Shown here: positions 53,819 through 62,558 of the stretch, piece after piece | Position numbering within the stretch: the first letter of the stretch is position 1 | How the letters are laid out: every line of letters starts with the position of its first letter | NCBI GenBank assembly: GCA_040880725.1 | Contig: JBBDHV010000005.1 | Span: 62,001 to 126,000, forward strand | Direction: 5' to 3' | DNA length: 64,000 nucleotides | Source of the DNA: DATHWB01 sp040880725 | GTDB taxonomy: Bacteria; Actinomycetota; Acidimicrobiia; Spongiisociales; ZC4RG35 | Notes under the pieces: generated by a model | Told to the model about the DNA's origin: nothing | Seen by the model: only the letters and a program-made list of their open reading frames with translations | Databases searched by the model: none | Position numbers and translations under genes: made by a program

Positions 53819-55056
53819 ATCGCGAGCTCGCGCGGGTGGGTCTGGACCACTTCGACTTCGATGATCTCCATCGCGCGGCGCAGGCTGGTCTCCACCGACC
53901 CGGGTTCGGCGGCGCGTGCGAACACGAAGCCAAGGTATCGGTCGCCATCGGGTGGGGGAGCGACCTGTGACCCAAACGGGGCCGTGATCTCGACGGCGGT
54001 GACCTCGGGCAACGAGCGAACGGCGTCGAGTCCTTGTATGACACCCAGTGTGCCTCGACGAGGTATGGGGATCATCAGCACCCCTGCGGCAGTGTGCTCG
54101 CGGCGGAGGGATCGCTTGCGCATGCCGAGAGCGTGACGCAGCACCATGGTCTCGAGCGGTGCACCGAGCAGTCCGAAGCGCAGCGCCCGGCCACACAAAC
54201 CTCCGATCGTTCGTCCGGCCACCTCGATGATCACGGCGCGGTCGCCTTCGATACGAAGCTCGGCATGGATCGGGCCTTCGGTGAGTCCCAGCGCATGGAC
54301 GGCGGCAGTCGTCACTCGTTCGATGTCGGCCAGCACACCTTCGGAGTGGCGGGAGGGAGTCACGAAAATCGTCTCTTCGAACGCCGGACCCGTCATCGGG
54401 ACGGGCTTGTCGAACACCGCCAGGATCTCGACCTCACCGTCCCAGATGATGCCTTCGACCGATACCTCCGGCCCGTCGACGTATCGCTCGATGAGCAGGT
54501 CGGCTGTCGGGTCATGCCCGGAAGCCCCGAGGATGTCGCGGATCCGCTGTGTCGTCGCGACCGCGTCTTCGGGGTCGTCCACCCGGAGCACGCCTCTCCC
54601 TGCGCTGAGCTTGGTGGGTTTGATGACGACCGGACCGCCGAATTCGGCGACCGCAGCTGCCGGGTCGTCGCTCGACGCGAGCAGTCGGAACTCGGGCTGG
54701 GGCACTTCTGCGGCTCGCAGCGCCTGGCGGGCTGCGGCTTTGTCGAGGGTGGCGTGGGCGGCGGCAGGCGGATTGGCCGGGAGCCCGAGGGATTCGGCCG
54801 CCAACGCCGCGATCTCCACGCCTGTGTCGTCTGCAGCCACGATCGCGTCGATCGGCGTGTGGGACGCGAGGTCCGCGACCGCCTCGGCCGAGCCCTCCGG
54901 GTCGGCGCAGTCGATCTGCACGAAGCGGTCGTCGGCCCGGAGGGGAGGGCGCTCTTCGGAGGCGATCGACAGGTCGACGCCGAGCGCCTCGGCTGCGGCG
55001 ACGAAGTCGGCCGCGCGGTACGAGTCGTTGGGGACGATCACCAGCACTCTGGGCAT
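53797..55056 (-). CDS. ATP-grasp ligase of unknown substrate
   Basis: A 419-residue ATP-grasp protein related to the carnosine-synthase/dapdiamide-type ligases that join a carboxylic acid and an amine through an acyl phosphate. The N-terminal preATP-grasp domain begins RVLVIVPNDSYRAADFVAAA. ATP-binding blocks are FGGPVVIKPTKLSAGRGVLR and LIERYVDGPEVSVEGIIWDG; metal ligands are in GPIHAELRIEGDRAVIIEVA, followed by GRTIGG. The C-terminal 80 residues form the usual extension. Stands alone, so no pathway can be assigned. Confidence 0.82.
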   Translation of the reverse strand: MPRVLVIVPNDSYRAADFVAAAEALGVDLSIASEERPPLRADDRFVQIDCADPEGSAEAVADLASHTPIDAIVAADDTGVEIAALAAESLGLPANPPAAAHATLDKAAARQALRAAEVPQPEFRLLASSDDPAAAVAEFGGPVVIKPTKLSAGRGVLRVDDPEDAVATTQRIRDILGASGHDPTADLLIERYVDGPEVSVEGIIWDGEVEILAVFDKPVPMTGPAFEETIFVTPSRHSEGVLADIERVTTAAVHALGLTEGPIHAELRIEGDRAVIIEVAGRTIGGLCGRALRFGLLGAPLETMVLRHALGMRKRSLRREHTAAGVLMIPIPRRGTLGVIQGLDAVRSLPEVTAVEITAPFGSQVAPPPDGDRYLGFVFARAAEPGSVETSLRRAMEIIEVEVVQTHPRELAIQSDSTP

Positions 55057-55323
55057 CGGGGAACGCTAGTGGCTAGTGGTGGGTCGCCGAAATAGGTGCG
55101 CGGTGTCTCCGAGCACATGGCGTCATCTGGCAAGGACTTCCGACGCAGTCGCACTTGGCCCGTTCGGCGAGGAGGAGGACGCCGCCAGGGGCGTCATGGG
55201 CCGGAGAGACCGCCTCATTATTTCGGCGGCGGACCGCTAGATGCCGGCCCGCCCAATCGCGGCGGCTGGCCGCCCCACCATCAGTGTGTGTCGTTCGCCG
55301 ACTCACCGGGTACCATCAGGACC

Positions 55324-55941
55324 ATGTCCGAATCCACCATCCTCCGGGTCGCTGACGACGCTCTCGAGATGATCCTGACGCTGCGTGAGCAGGAACCCGG
55401 CGACGAAGAGTACGGACTCCTCGTCGAGGTGACCGGTATCCGCGGCGGGCAGTTCCAGTACGAGTTGAGCTTCAGTCCCGTTTCCGATGCCGGCGATGCC
55501 AAGCGCGTCGAGCGGCACGGAGATCTCGCCATCATCGTCTCCGAATCCGACGTGGAGAAGCTCGAAGGCTCGTCGCTGTCGATGACAGACGAAGGCTTGG
55601 CGATGAACAACCCCAACTCGCCGGCGTCACCCGTGCTCGGTGCACCGCCACCCGGCGAGCTGTCAGGACCTCTCGCCGACCAGATCCAGCAGGTCCTCAC
55701 CGAGCAGGTCAATCCTGCGATCGCCGGGCATGGCGGCCAGGCCGAACTGGTGTCGGTCGACGGATCGGTGGCGTACATGCGTCTCGGTGGCGGCTGTCAG
55801 GGATGTGGAATGGCCTCGGTGACGCTCAAGCAGGGAATCGAGCGGATTCTCAAGGAGGCGATTCCCGAGGTCACCGAAGTCGTCGACGTGACCGATCACG
55901 CCAGCGGCGACAACCCGTACTACGAGGCTGCCAAGAAGTAG
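55324..55941 (+). CDS. NfuA-like Fe-S carrier (A-type-like domain plus NifU C-terminal domain)
   Basis: A 205-residue protein. Residues 1-95 resemble the A-type (HesB/IscA) scaffold but lack its cysteines, as in NfuA. Residues 115-205 are a NifU-like domain (IQQVLTEQVNPAIAGHGGQA) with the cluster motif LGGGCQGCGMASVTLKQGIE. It would hand 4Fe-4S clusters to client enzymes. The ATG at 55324 is preferred because upstream codons are not family-like; no strong ribosome binding site is seen. The 267-bp spacer before it shows no further gene. Confidence 0.87.
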   Translation: MSESTILRVADDALEMILTLREQEPGDEEYGLLVEVTGIRGGQFQYELSFSPVSDAGDAKRVERHGDLAIIVSESDVEKLEGSSLSMTDEGLAMNNPNSPASPVLGAPPPGELSGPLADQIQQVLTEQVNPAIAGHGGQAELVSVDGSVAYMRLGGGCQGCGMASVTLKQGIERILKEAIPEVTEVVDVTDHASGDNPYYEAAKK

Positions 55942-55946
55942 GCCGC

Positions 55947-56513
55947 GTGGGCTTCACCCGCGCAGAACTCGAGTCGTACCGCGACGCCACGGTCGACGAT
56001 CTCGTCGGCGAGGCACCGAAGTTGGTGTTCGTCGGGATCAATCCGGGTCTGTGGACCGCCGCCACCGGCACGCATTTCGCCCATCCGGGCAATCGGTTCT
56101 ACCCGGCACTTCTGACTGCGGGGATCATCGAGCGGGAGATCGATCGCCGCACCGGGTTCACGGCCGAGGACCGTCGGCATCTGACCGAACGGGGTATCGC
56201 AATCACGAATCTGGTCATGCGCGCCACCGTCCGGGCCTCCGAACTCGACCGCGACGAGTTGCAGGCAGGGGGAGTGGCGGTACGCGACAAAATCATCCGA
56301 TGGCGTCCGAACGTCGTCGCATTCGCAGGCGTGACCGCGTACCGGGAGGCCTACGGCGACCGGTCCGCCCGGGTGGGCCGCCAGGAGGTGCGATGGGGCA
56401 CGACGTCGGTGTGGGTGGTCCCGAATCCGAGCGGCCTCAACGCCCACGAGACGATCGACTCCCTCGCGGCGACATACCTGGAAGCTGCCCGAGACGCCGG
56501 TGTCGTCCGATGA
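55947..56513 (+). CDS. mug: Mismatch-specific uracil/thymine DNA glycosylase (Mug type)
   Basis: A 188-residue family 2 uracil-DNA glycosylase that removes U (or T) opposite G. The catalytic block is LVFVGINPGLWTAATGTHFA followed by HPGNRFYPALLTAGII, where the INPG asparagine is catalytic. GIAITNLVMRATVRASELDR and VWVVPNPSGLNAHETIDS match the intercalating loop region. GTG at 55947, 5 nt after the Nfu-like gene, so probably co-transcribed. Confidence 0.91.
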   Translation: MGFTRAELESYRDATVDDLVGEAPKLVFVGINPGLWTAATGTHFAHPGNRFYPALLTAGIIEREIDRRTGFTAEDRRHLTERGIAITNLVMRATVRASELDRDELQAGGVAVRDKIIRWRPNVVAFAGVTAYREAYGDRSARVGRQEVRWGTTSVWVVPNPSGLNAHETIDSLAATYLEAARDAGVVR

Positions 56514-56761
56514 GCGAGCCAACCGAGCGCCAGGTCCTGTACGCACTCGTTGCGGCCGCGTGGTTCGTCGTCGTCGCGGTGCTGGCCGTTGTCGCCGCGG
56601 TCGTCGGGTTGTCCCCGACCGCCTGGACCATCACTTTTGCCGGCATCTGGTTCGTTGCCGCGACGCTTGGAGCCGTGCAATGGCGACGGACGGCACGACT
56701 GCTCCTCCTCTCGGTGGCGGTCTTCGTGCTCTGGGCCGCGGGCACCCTGGTCACGCGTTGA
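56510..56761 (+). CDS. Small three-helix membrane protein
   Basis: An 83-residue protein made of three hydrophobic helices: ALVAAAWFVVVAVLAVVAAV, WTITFAGIWFVAATLGAV and LLLLSVAVFVLWAAGTLV, joined by short loops (QWRRTAR is positive). No family is recognised. It starts with ATGA in the glycosylase stop codon, which supports it being a real gene. Confidence 0.65.
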   Translation: MSEPTERQVLYALVAAAWFVVVAVLAVVAAVVGLSPTAWTITFAGIWFVAATLGAVQWRRTARLLLLSVAVFVLWAAGTLVTR

Positions 56762-56863
56762 GTCCGGGTCGGTCCGATCGCGACCGGTTGGTGGGGCGAT
56801 GCCGGGTGGCTCTCGCATTCCCTGTGTCCGAGCCGGCGGCGAGGCTCACCTTGACGGCGCCGC

Positions 56864-56877
56864 TGGAAGCGTTTTCA
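56864..56877. promoter_or_regulatory. LacI-type operator upstream of the regulator gene
   Basis: Read on the minus strand the site is TGAAAACGCTTCCA, the LacI/CcpA-like palindrome with central CG. It lies 8 bp before the LacI gene start codon and differs in only two positions from the site at 57945-57958. Autorepression is likely. Confidence 0.7.
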
Positions 56878-56885
56878 CTTGCCGC

Positions 56886-57902
56886 ATGCCCCGGGTGACC
56901 ATCGAGAAGGTGGCCGAGCGCGCCGGCGTGTCGGTTGCCACCGTCTCGCGAGCGTTGCGCGGTCTTCCCAATGTCTCGCCGAAGACCCGTGAGAGGGTCG
57001 TGTCGGTGGCGGCGATGCTGAACTATCGACCCGACCCGAACGCTGCTCGGCTCGCGGCGGGCCGCACGCGCACGATCGCGGTCGGAGTCGTGGCGATCCC
57101 GATTTGGTACACCGGTCAGGTCGTCTCCGGCATCGAAGCGGTGTTGACGAGCCAGGGATACGACCTCACGCTGCTCTTGATTGCAGATGAGTTCGTGCGC
57201 AGTCGGGCGTTCGGCGACGTCGGGGGTGGGGTGTCGAAGAGAGCCGACGGGGCGATCATCGTCGACCTGGTGCCCACTACTCCGGAGCGCACGCTGCTCG
57301 AGGGACACCAACTGCCCTGGGTGATGGTCGGAGCCGACTGCCCGACCATCGACTCGGTCATGATCGACAATGCGGAGGGTGCAGCTTCGGCGACGCGTCA
57401 CCTCCTCGATCTCGGCCACACCAAGATCGGGCTCATCTCGGGCGGACCTTCTGCCTTTCCGGCATCGAGTCCTCCGCAGCGCCGCATGGGTTTTCTCCGC
57501 GCCTTGCAGGAGGCCGGCGTCCGGTTCGATCCGAAGGCAGAACGGGTGGGGGACTTCTCGGCGCTCGGTGGGTACGAAGCGATGCAGGCCATCCTCGCTC
57601 TCGATGATCGTCCTACCGCCGTCTTCGCGATGTCCGACGAGATGGCGATGGGGGCAATGCGGGCTTGTGAGGAAGCGGGCCTCGATGTCCCCGGCGACGT
57701 CTCGGTGGTCGGTTTCGACGACGTCGACTGGGCCTTCACCGTCGGTCTGACGACGGTCCGCCAGGACGCGACGGAACTCGGAGCGATCGCCGCACGTTTG
57801 ATGATCCGGCGCCTGGAAGGGGAGAGCTGCGATCGGCAGGTGGTGATGGTCCCGACCCGGCTGGTGGAGCGCGACTCCACCGCACCGCCGGCTCAGAGTT
57901 GA
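56886..57902 (+). CDS. LacI-family transcriptional regulator
   Basis: A 338-residue sugar-responsive repressor. The N-terminal DNA-binding domain is TIEKVAERAGVSVATVSRAL, then RGLPNVSPKTRERV and the hinge NYRPDPNAARLAAGRT. The periplasmic-binding-protein-like domain follows (AVGVVAIPIWYTGQVVSGIE, VVGFDDVDWAFTVGLTTVRQ). ATG at 56886. Operator-like palindromes with the same core lie before this gene and before the downstream ABC importer, so it very likely controls both. Confidence 0.9.
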   Translation: MPRVTIEKVAERAGVSVATVSRALRGLPNVSPKTRERVVSVAAMLNYRPDPNAARLAAGRTRTIAVGVVAIPIWYTGQVVSGIEAVLTSQGYDLTLLLIADEFVRSRAFGDVGGGVSKRADGAIIVDLVPTTPERTLLEGHQLPWVMVGADCPTIDSVMIDNAEGAASATRHLLDLGHTKIGLISGGPSAFPASSPPQRRMGFLRALQEAGVRFDPKAERVGDFSALGGYEAMQAILALDDRPTAVFAMSDEMAMGAMRACEEAGLDVPGDVSVVGFDDVDWAFTVGLTTVRQDATELGAIAARLMIRRLEGESCDRQVVMVPTRLVERDSTAPPAQS

Positions 57903-57944
57903 GGTCACGGATCAGTTGCCGTCCGCGAACTCCCTTTCCTAGGA

Positions 57945-57958
57945 TGAAAACGCTTACA
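57945..57958. promoter_or_regulatory. LacI-type operator upstream of the glycoside importer
   Basis: TGAAAACGCTTACA lies 78 bp before the binding-protein ATG. It is the same core as the site at 56864-56877 on the opposite strand. Likely bound by the LacI-family product of 56886-57902 to repress the importer without its sugar. Confidence 0.72.
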
Positions 57959-58035
57959 GGGCGAGAGAGGCCCTGTGGGCATCCGTCGGATCCGACAAGG
58001 GCTTCCGACGTGAACCACGATGACGGGAGGAACAG

Positions 58036-59424
58036 ATGATGCGACGGAAGCGAGGGCTTCTTGCCCTGCTGACTGCATTGATGCTGGTGCTCGCGGCGTG
58101 TTCCGGTGATACCGGAACCACGGACGACACCACAGGCCCTGATGACACGACTACGACCGCGGCGGGGTCGGACACGACCGCGGCGTCGGACACGACCACG
58201 ACGACCGCCGGTGAAGAAGAACCGATGGACGACTTGGCCGGGACGCGGGTGACACTGTTCGGTCCGGAGACCGACGCCGAGGGCGAGGCCATTCAGACCG
58301 CGCTCGACACGTTCGCCGAGGAGACCGGAATCGAGATCGTGTACACGGGGGCACGCGACTTCTCGGACCAGATCAACGCGCAGGCGTCCGGCGGGAACCC
58401 GCCTGACATCGCCATCATCCCCCAGCCAGGGAAGATCGCCGACTTCGCAGATCTGGGATTCATCCTCCCGCTGCCCGATGACGTGACCGCGTCTGTGGAA
58501 GAGGTCTGGGAGGCCGGCTACCTGCAGTACGGGAGCGTTGACGGCGTGCAGTACGCCGTTCCGACCAAGAACGACCTGAAGTCGCTGGTGTGGTATTCGC
58601 CGACCCGCTTCGCCGAGAACGGATACGAGATCCCGGCGACCTTCGACGAGTTCCTCGCCCTGATCGACACGATGATCGCGGATGGCCTCACGCCGCTCTG
58701 CGTCGGTATCGAGTCGGGCCCGGCCACTGGATGGCCGTTCACCGACTGGGTGGAGGACATGACGCTGCGCTTCGCCGACGGCGACTTCTACGACCAGTGG
58801 GTCGCCCACGAGGTGCCGTTCAACAACGAGACCCACCTGGAGATCTGGCAGCAGATCATCGACATCTGGAACACACCTGGTGCGGTATACGCCTCAGGTG
58901 GTTCCATCGCCTCGACGTTCTTCGGTGACAACGGAGCGCCCCTCGCCAACGGCGATTGCGAGATGCATCGCCAGGCGAACTTCTTCGCGGCGTTCCTCCC
59001 CGAAGGCACCGAGGTCGGACCTGAGGGCGACATCGACGCCTTCTACTTCCCCGCCCAAACGGCGGATGAGAAGCCGGTCCTGTTCGCAGGCACCAATGCG
59101 GTTGCGTTCCGTGACGCTCCGGAAGTGTGGGCCGTGATGGAGTTCCTCGGCTCGCCCGACTATCCGAACGCTCGGGTACCCGCCCAGGGCGGCGGCTTCC
59201 TGTCAGGTGTGCAGGGACAGAACCTCGACATGTACTCGCCATTCGAGCGGGGCCTCATCGAGATTCTGTCGGGTGCCACCACGGCGCGCTTCGATGCGTC
59301 CGACCTGATGCCGGCTGCGGTCGGCTCGGGCACGTTCTGGACGGCGGCCACTGATGTGACCACCGGATCCAAGACGGTGCAGGAAGCACTCGACCAGGTC
59401 GAGGCGGAGTGGCCGGAAGGCTGA
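58036..59424 (+). CDS. Glycoside ABC transporter substrate-binding lipoprotein
   Basis: A 462-residue family 1 solute-binding lipoprotein. It begins with a lipobox (LLALLTALMLVLAACSGDTG), then a Thr/Asp-rich linker (DDTTGPDDTTTTAAGSDTTA) and the binding domain. Features are DPDIAIIPQPG-like text in ASGGNPPDIAIIPQPGKIAD, WYSPTRFAENGYEIPATFDE and PLCVGIESGPATGWPFTDWV. Similarity is to alpha-glucoside binders (AglE type). The ATG follows GGAGGAAC. The operator 78 bp upstream and two permeases downstream make it the first gene of the importer operon. Confidence 0.88.
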   Translation: MMRRKRGLLALLTALMLVLAACSGDTGTTDDTTGPDDTTTTAAGSDTTAASDTTTTTAGEEEPMDDLAGTRVTLFGPETDAEGEAIQTALDTFAEETGIEIVYTGARDFSDQINAQASGGNPPDIAIIPQPGKIADFADLGFILPLPDDVTASVEEVWEAGYLQYGSVDGVQYAVPTKNDLKSLVWYSPTRFAENGYEIPATFDEFLALIDTMIADGLTPLCVGIESGPATGWPFTDWVEDMTLRFADGDFYDQWVAHEVPFNNETHLEIWQQIIDIWNTPGAVYASGGSIASTFFGDNGAPLANGDCEMHRQANFFAAFLPEGTEVGPEGDIDAFYFPAQTADEKPVLFAGTNAVAFRDAPEVWAVMEFLGSPDYPNARVPAQGGGFLSGVQGQNLDMYSPFERGLIEILSGATTARFDASDLMPAAVGSGTFWTAATDVTTGSKTVQEALDQVEAEWPEG

Positions 59425-59446
59425 ACCGGACCCCGATTCTGAAGGC

Positions 59447-59460
59447 GGGGTGAAAACCCC
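59447..59460 (+). terminator. Short GNRA hairpin after the binding-protein gene
   Basis: GGGGT and ACCCC pair around a GAAA loop, 22 nt after the stop codon. Like the one behind ehuB it may favour the binding protein over the permeases. The assembly gap 13 nt further on prevents seeing the rest of this spacer. Confidence 0.5.
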
Positions 59461-59472
59461 CGTGCATACAGT

Positions 59473-59527
59473 GGGGGGGGGGGGGGGGGGGGGGGGGGNN
59501 NNNNNNNNGGGCCCCCCCCCCCCCCCC
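59473..59527. other. Assembly gap flanked by poly-G and poly-C
   Basis: A run of 26 G (59473-59498), ten N (59499-59508), GGG, then 16 C (59512-59527). A contig ending in G and the next starting in C is what artificial poly-G read tails produce at two contig ends. The homopolymers are probably not genomic, and the true length of the spacer is unknown. Confidence 0.85.
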
Positions 59528-59573
59528 ACTTGACGTTTGCAGGCGAACACGAGGAGGAGGTGAGCTCCGGCTC

Positions 59574-61511
59574 ATGGAGAAAGTCGTCAGCACGCTCATC
59601 GGCGTGGTGGTTGCAATCGGCGCCAGCGCTGTGCTGTTCATCGGCGCGAACAAGTGGTTCGACCAGGCGAGGGTGAGGTGGTGGAGGTTCGCGGCGATCA
59701 CCGGGGCAGTCATCGGCGTGATCATCAGCGGCCTCCTCATCGGGAACCGGATCATGCAGTGGCGGACCAGCACCGCCGAAGACGCGACCGACTTGTCGCT
59801 CGTGCTCGTTGTCCTCATGGCACTGCTGTTTGCTGGATGGGGTGCGTTGCTGGCTACCACCGAAAACCGCAACCGACGTCTCATCGTCGGTGGCGTGGGT
59901 GGTGTGGTCATCGCCCTGGTCATCGGGGCATTCATACGCCCTCTGGCGTGGCCGGCCATGCGGATCGTGCCGCTCATCGCCTGGCCGCTCGGAGTCGCTG
60001 CCGTCGGTGCGGGACTCGCCGCACTCCGCAAATCCGATTTGGTGAAAGGTGCGCTCACGGGAGCGACGATCGGCTGGTTCTTTGGGGCGTTTCTCGAGCC
60101 CACGCTCGGATCGGGAACGCAAGCCGAGATCCTCATGGGCCTGGCGGTCCTCGGTCTCGGTGTGGGGATTCGGCTGGGCCTCAACCCGCCCAGTGACCGC
60201 TCGGGGCAGGAGCGACTGCAAGCTCGATCGCGGGCGGTCATCTTCGTCGCCCCTGCGCTGATCTTCATTGGCGCAACCCTGGTCATCCCCACGATTCAGA
60301 CCCTCATCTTGAGCGTGTTCGGGACGCGCGGCGACGAGTTCGTCGGTTTCAAGAACTACACCGATGTGCTCGGGGATCCCGACATCTTCAACGTGTCCTC
60401 GTGGACCGACATCTTCACGACCGGCATGTTCGTCTGGGGAGCGCTGTTGATCGTCGGTGGGTATTTCTTCGCCCGGAACAAGGGCAAGGCCATCGGAGCG
60501 CCCACCGACTGGTCCGGCCTCTCCGCCGGTCCTGTGGTACTCGGAAGCATCCTCGTGGCGTTCGCGGTGTTCACGACGCTGCGCGGAGTCATCTGGAACA
60601 ACCTGTGGTGGGTGTTCTCGGTCACGATCATCGCTTCGGGACTCGGCTTGGCCATCGCGGTCCTTGCAGACCGAGCCAAGGGCGAGTCAGTCGCCAAGTC
60701 ATTGATTTTCATGCCGATGGCGATCTCGTTCGTCGGTGCGGGAATCATCTGGCGGTTCATGTACCTGGCCCGACCTGTCGGAAGCAATCAGACGGGAGTG
60801 CTGAATTGGCTGTGGGTCAATCTGGGGCAGCTCACGGTCGGCGACTCGATGCTCAAGACCGTCATCATGGTCTTGCTCGCGCTCGGCATCGTCGGACTCG
60901 GATACCTCGCGTATCGGTCGTGGCGGGTCGAACAAAATGCGGTCGCCATCGGGTCTGCCGTGAGCGCACTGCCCCTCGCCTGGGTGCTGTGGCGATTCGT
61001 CGGCCCAGGACTCGGCGGTATCTTGCGTGACCCTGCGACAGGGGAGGTGGCGCCACTGGCGAGTGGGGTGGTGGGCGAGCCGGTGATCTTCCTGGTCGAT
61101 CAGCCGTGGAACACCTTCTGGCTGATCATCGTCTTGATCTGGATCCAGACCGGATTCGCGATGGTCGTGTTCTCTGCGGCCATCAAGGGCGTTCCCGCTG
61201 AATTGATCGAGGCATCGAAAGTCGACGGGGCAACGGAGTCGGAGACGTTCTGGCGGGTCACGATTCCGCAGATCGCCCCCACGATCGGGGTGGTGACGAC
61301 GACTCTGATCGTCTTGGTCATGAAAGTCTTCGACATCCCGAAGGTGATGACCAACGGTCAGTTCGGGACGAACGTGCTGGCCAACGAGATGTGGCAGAAG
61401 GCCTTCACGGAGTTGAACATCGGTGCCGGCGCGGCACTCGCCATGATCTTGTTCTTCTCAGTCGTTCCGGTCATGTACTACAACATTCGACGCCAGAGGG
61501 AGGCCGTCTGA
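59574..61511 (+). CDS. Enlarged ABC sugar permease (AglF/MalF-like) with extra membrane segments
   Basis: A 645-residue permease, about twice the usual 300-330. Residues 1-205 add about six helices (for example LSLVLVVLMALLFAGWGALL and GGVGGVVIALVIGAFIRPLA). The normal permease begins near residue 222 (AVIFVAPALIFIGATLVIPT), but further hydrophobic blocks sit inside it near 285-345 and 430-490. The EAA loop is intact (ELIEASKVDGATESETFWRV, then TIPQIAP). GAGGAGGAGG precedes the ATG. Pairs with the next gene (TGATG). The ATPase subunit is not in the window. Confidence 0.85.
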   Translation: MEKVVSTLIGVVVAIGASAVLFIGANKWFDQARVRWWRFAAITGAVIGVIISGLLIGNRIMQWRTSTAEDATDLSLVLVVLMALLFAGWGALLATTENRNRRLIVGGVGGVVIALVIGAFIRPLAWPAMRIVPLIAWPLGVAAVGAGLAALRKSDLVKGALTGATIGWFFGAFLEPTLGSGTQAEILMGLAVLGLGVGIRLGLNPPSDRSGQERLQARSRAVIFVAPALIFIGATLVIPTIQTLILSVFGTRGDEFVGFKNYTDVLGDPDIFNVSSWTDIFTTGMFVWGALLIVGGYFFARNKGKAIGAPTDWSGLSAGPVVLGSILVAFAVFTTLRGVIWNNLWWVFSVTIIASGLGLAIAVLADRAKGESVAKSLIFMPMAISFVGAGIIWRFMYLARPVGSNQTGVLNWLWVNLGQLTVGDSMLKTVIMVLLALGIVGLGYLAYRSWRVEQNAVAIGSAVSALPLAWVLWRFVGPGLGGILRDPATGEVAPLASGVVGEPVIFLVDQPWNTFWLIIVLIWIQTGFAMVVFSAAIKGVPAELIEASKVDGATESETFWRVTIPQIAPTIGVVTTTLIVLVMKVFDIPKVMTNGQFGTNVLANEMWQKAFTELNIGAGAALAMILFFSVVPVMYYNIRRQREAV

Positions 61512-62488
61512 TGGCAACACGGACCGAGGTTTCGGAGACGGCACCGGTTCGAGCGTCGAAGGGCGGTGCGCTCGGCAGGCGCATCTACTCGTTCCTGTCC
61601 GCCATTCCGACGTGGATTCTGTGGCTTCTGGTTGTGATCTGGTCGATTCCCAGCGTCGGCCTGCTCGTCAACTCGTTCCGCACCCGGGACGCCCAGCGGG
61701 CGACTCCCTTCTGGGAGATCGGTGGTGACGTGGGCAACGGTTTGGGTGCACCTTCGTTGGACAACTACCAAGAGGTCTTGTTCGGCGGGAACCCCCTCTT
61801 CGACAATCTGATGAACTCCCTTGCCATCGTGATCCCGGCCACGGTGATCCCGATCGCAATTGCCGCGTTCGCGGCGTACGCGTTCGCCTGGATCGAGTTC
61901 AAGGGTCGTGAGTGGCTCTTCATCTTCACGGTGTCGCTGCTGGCCATTCCGTTGCAGACCTCACTGATCCCCCTTCTGCGGTTGTATGCCACCGGGGGGC
62001 AGTGGACGATCCCGTTCTTCGACAAGACGGTGCGGCTTTTCCCGGATCTGGATCTGGCAGGCACGGTGACGGCGGTGTGGCTGACCCATACCGGCTTCGC
62101 GCTGCCATTCGCCATCTTCCTGCTGCACAACTACATCAGCGGGCTGCCGAAGGACGTCTTCGAGTCGGCGTTCATTGACGGAGCGGATCACTTCAAGATC
62201 TTCTGGCGTCTGGTGCTCCCGCTGTCGACGCCGGTGCTCGCCGCCTTCACGATCTTCCAGTTCCTCTGGACCTGGAACGATTACCTGATCGCGCTGACGA
62301 TGATCGGATCGGGGACCGATGCGTTGCCGATCACCGTGGCGTTGGCGTCGATCGCCGGGGAGTTCGGACAGCGGGAGCACCTCTTGAGTGCCGCCGCCTT
62401 CATCTCGACGGCGTTGCCGCTCGTGGTGTTCTTCGCGCTGCAGCGCTACTTCGTGCGGGGCGTGCTGGCCGGCTCGGTGAAGGGCTAG
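61511..62488 (+). CDS. ABC sugar permease (AglG/MalG-like)
   Basis: A 325-residue permease of normal size with six helices. The EAA loop is LPKDVFESAFIDGADHFKIF followed by WRLVLPLSTPVLAAF, and TWNDYLIALTMIG is the typical MalG-type tail region. It should form a heterodimer with the enlarged permease before it. ATG at 61511 overlaps that gene's stop by one base. Confidence 0.9.
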   Translation: MATRTEVSETAPVRASKGGALGRRIYSFLSAIPTWILWLLVVIWSIPSVGLLVNSFRTRDAQRATPFWEIGGDVGNGLGAPSLDNYQEVLFGGNPLFDNLMNSLAIVIPATVIPIAIAAFAAYAFAWIEFKGREWLFIFTVSLLAIPLQTSLIPLLRLYATGGQWTIPFFDKTVRLFPDLDLAGTVTAVWLTHTGFALPFAIFLLHNYISGLPKDVFESAFIDGADHFKIFWRLVLPLSTPVLAAFTIFQFLWTWNDYLIALTMIGSGTDALPITVALASIAGEFGQREHLLSAAAFISTALPLVVFFALQRYFVRGVLAGSVKG

Positions 62489-62558
62489 CGACCGGTCGTT
62501 CACTTCCGCCCATCGCGTTTTCCCACGCGAATCGCGTCATTCGTGGCGCGCTGATTCG

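Noticed and set aside
52679..54196. A 1152-residue reading frame on the minus strand joining the S9 peptidase to upstream sequence
   Set aside because: The extension is antisense to phosphofructokinase, has low-complexity Arg/His-rich text and no family match. The peptidase starts at 52678.
55057..55323. An upstream start for the NfuA-like protein at GTG/ATG codons near 55096
   Set aside because: The additional residues are Arg/Gly-rich and unlike the family, while ATG 55324 opens with the expected A-type-like domain.
59473..59527. Possible G-quadruplex or giant G/C hairpin in the importer operon
   Set aside because: The runs flank an N gap and fit poly-G read-tail artefacts at contig ends.
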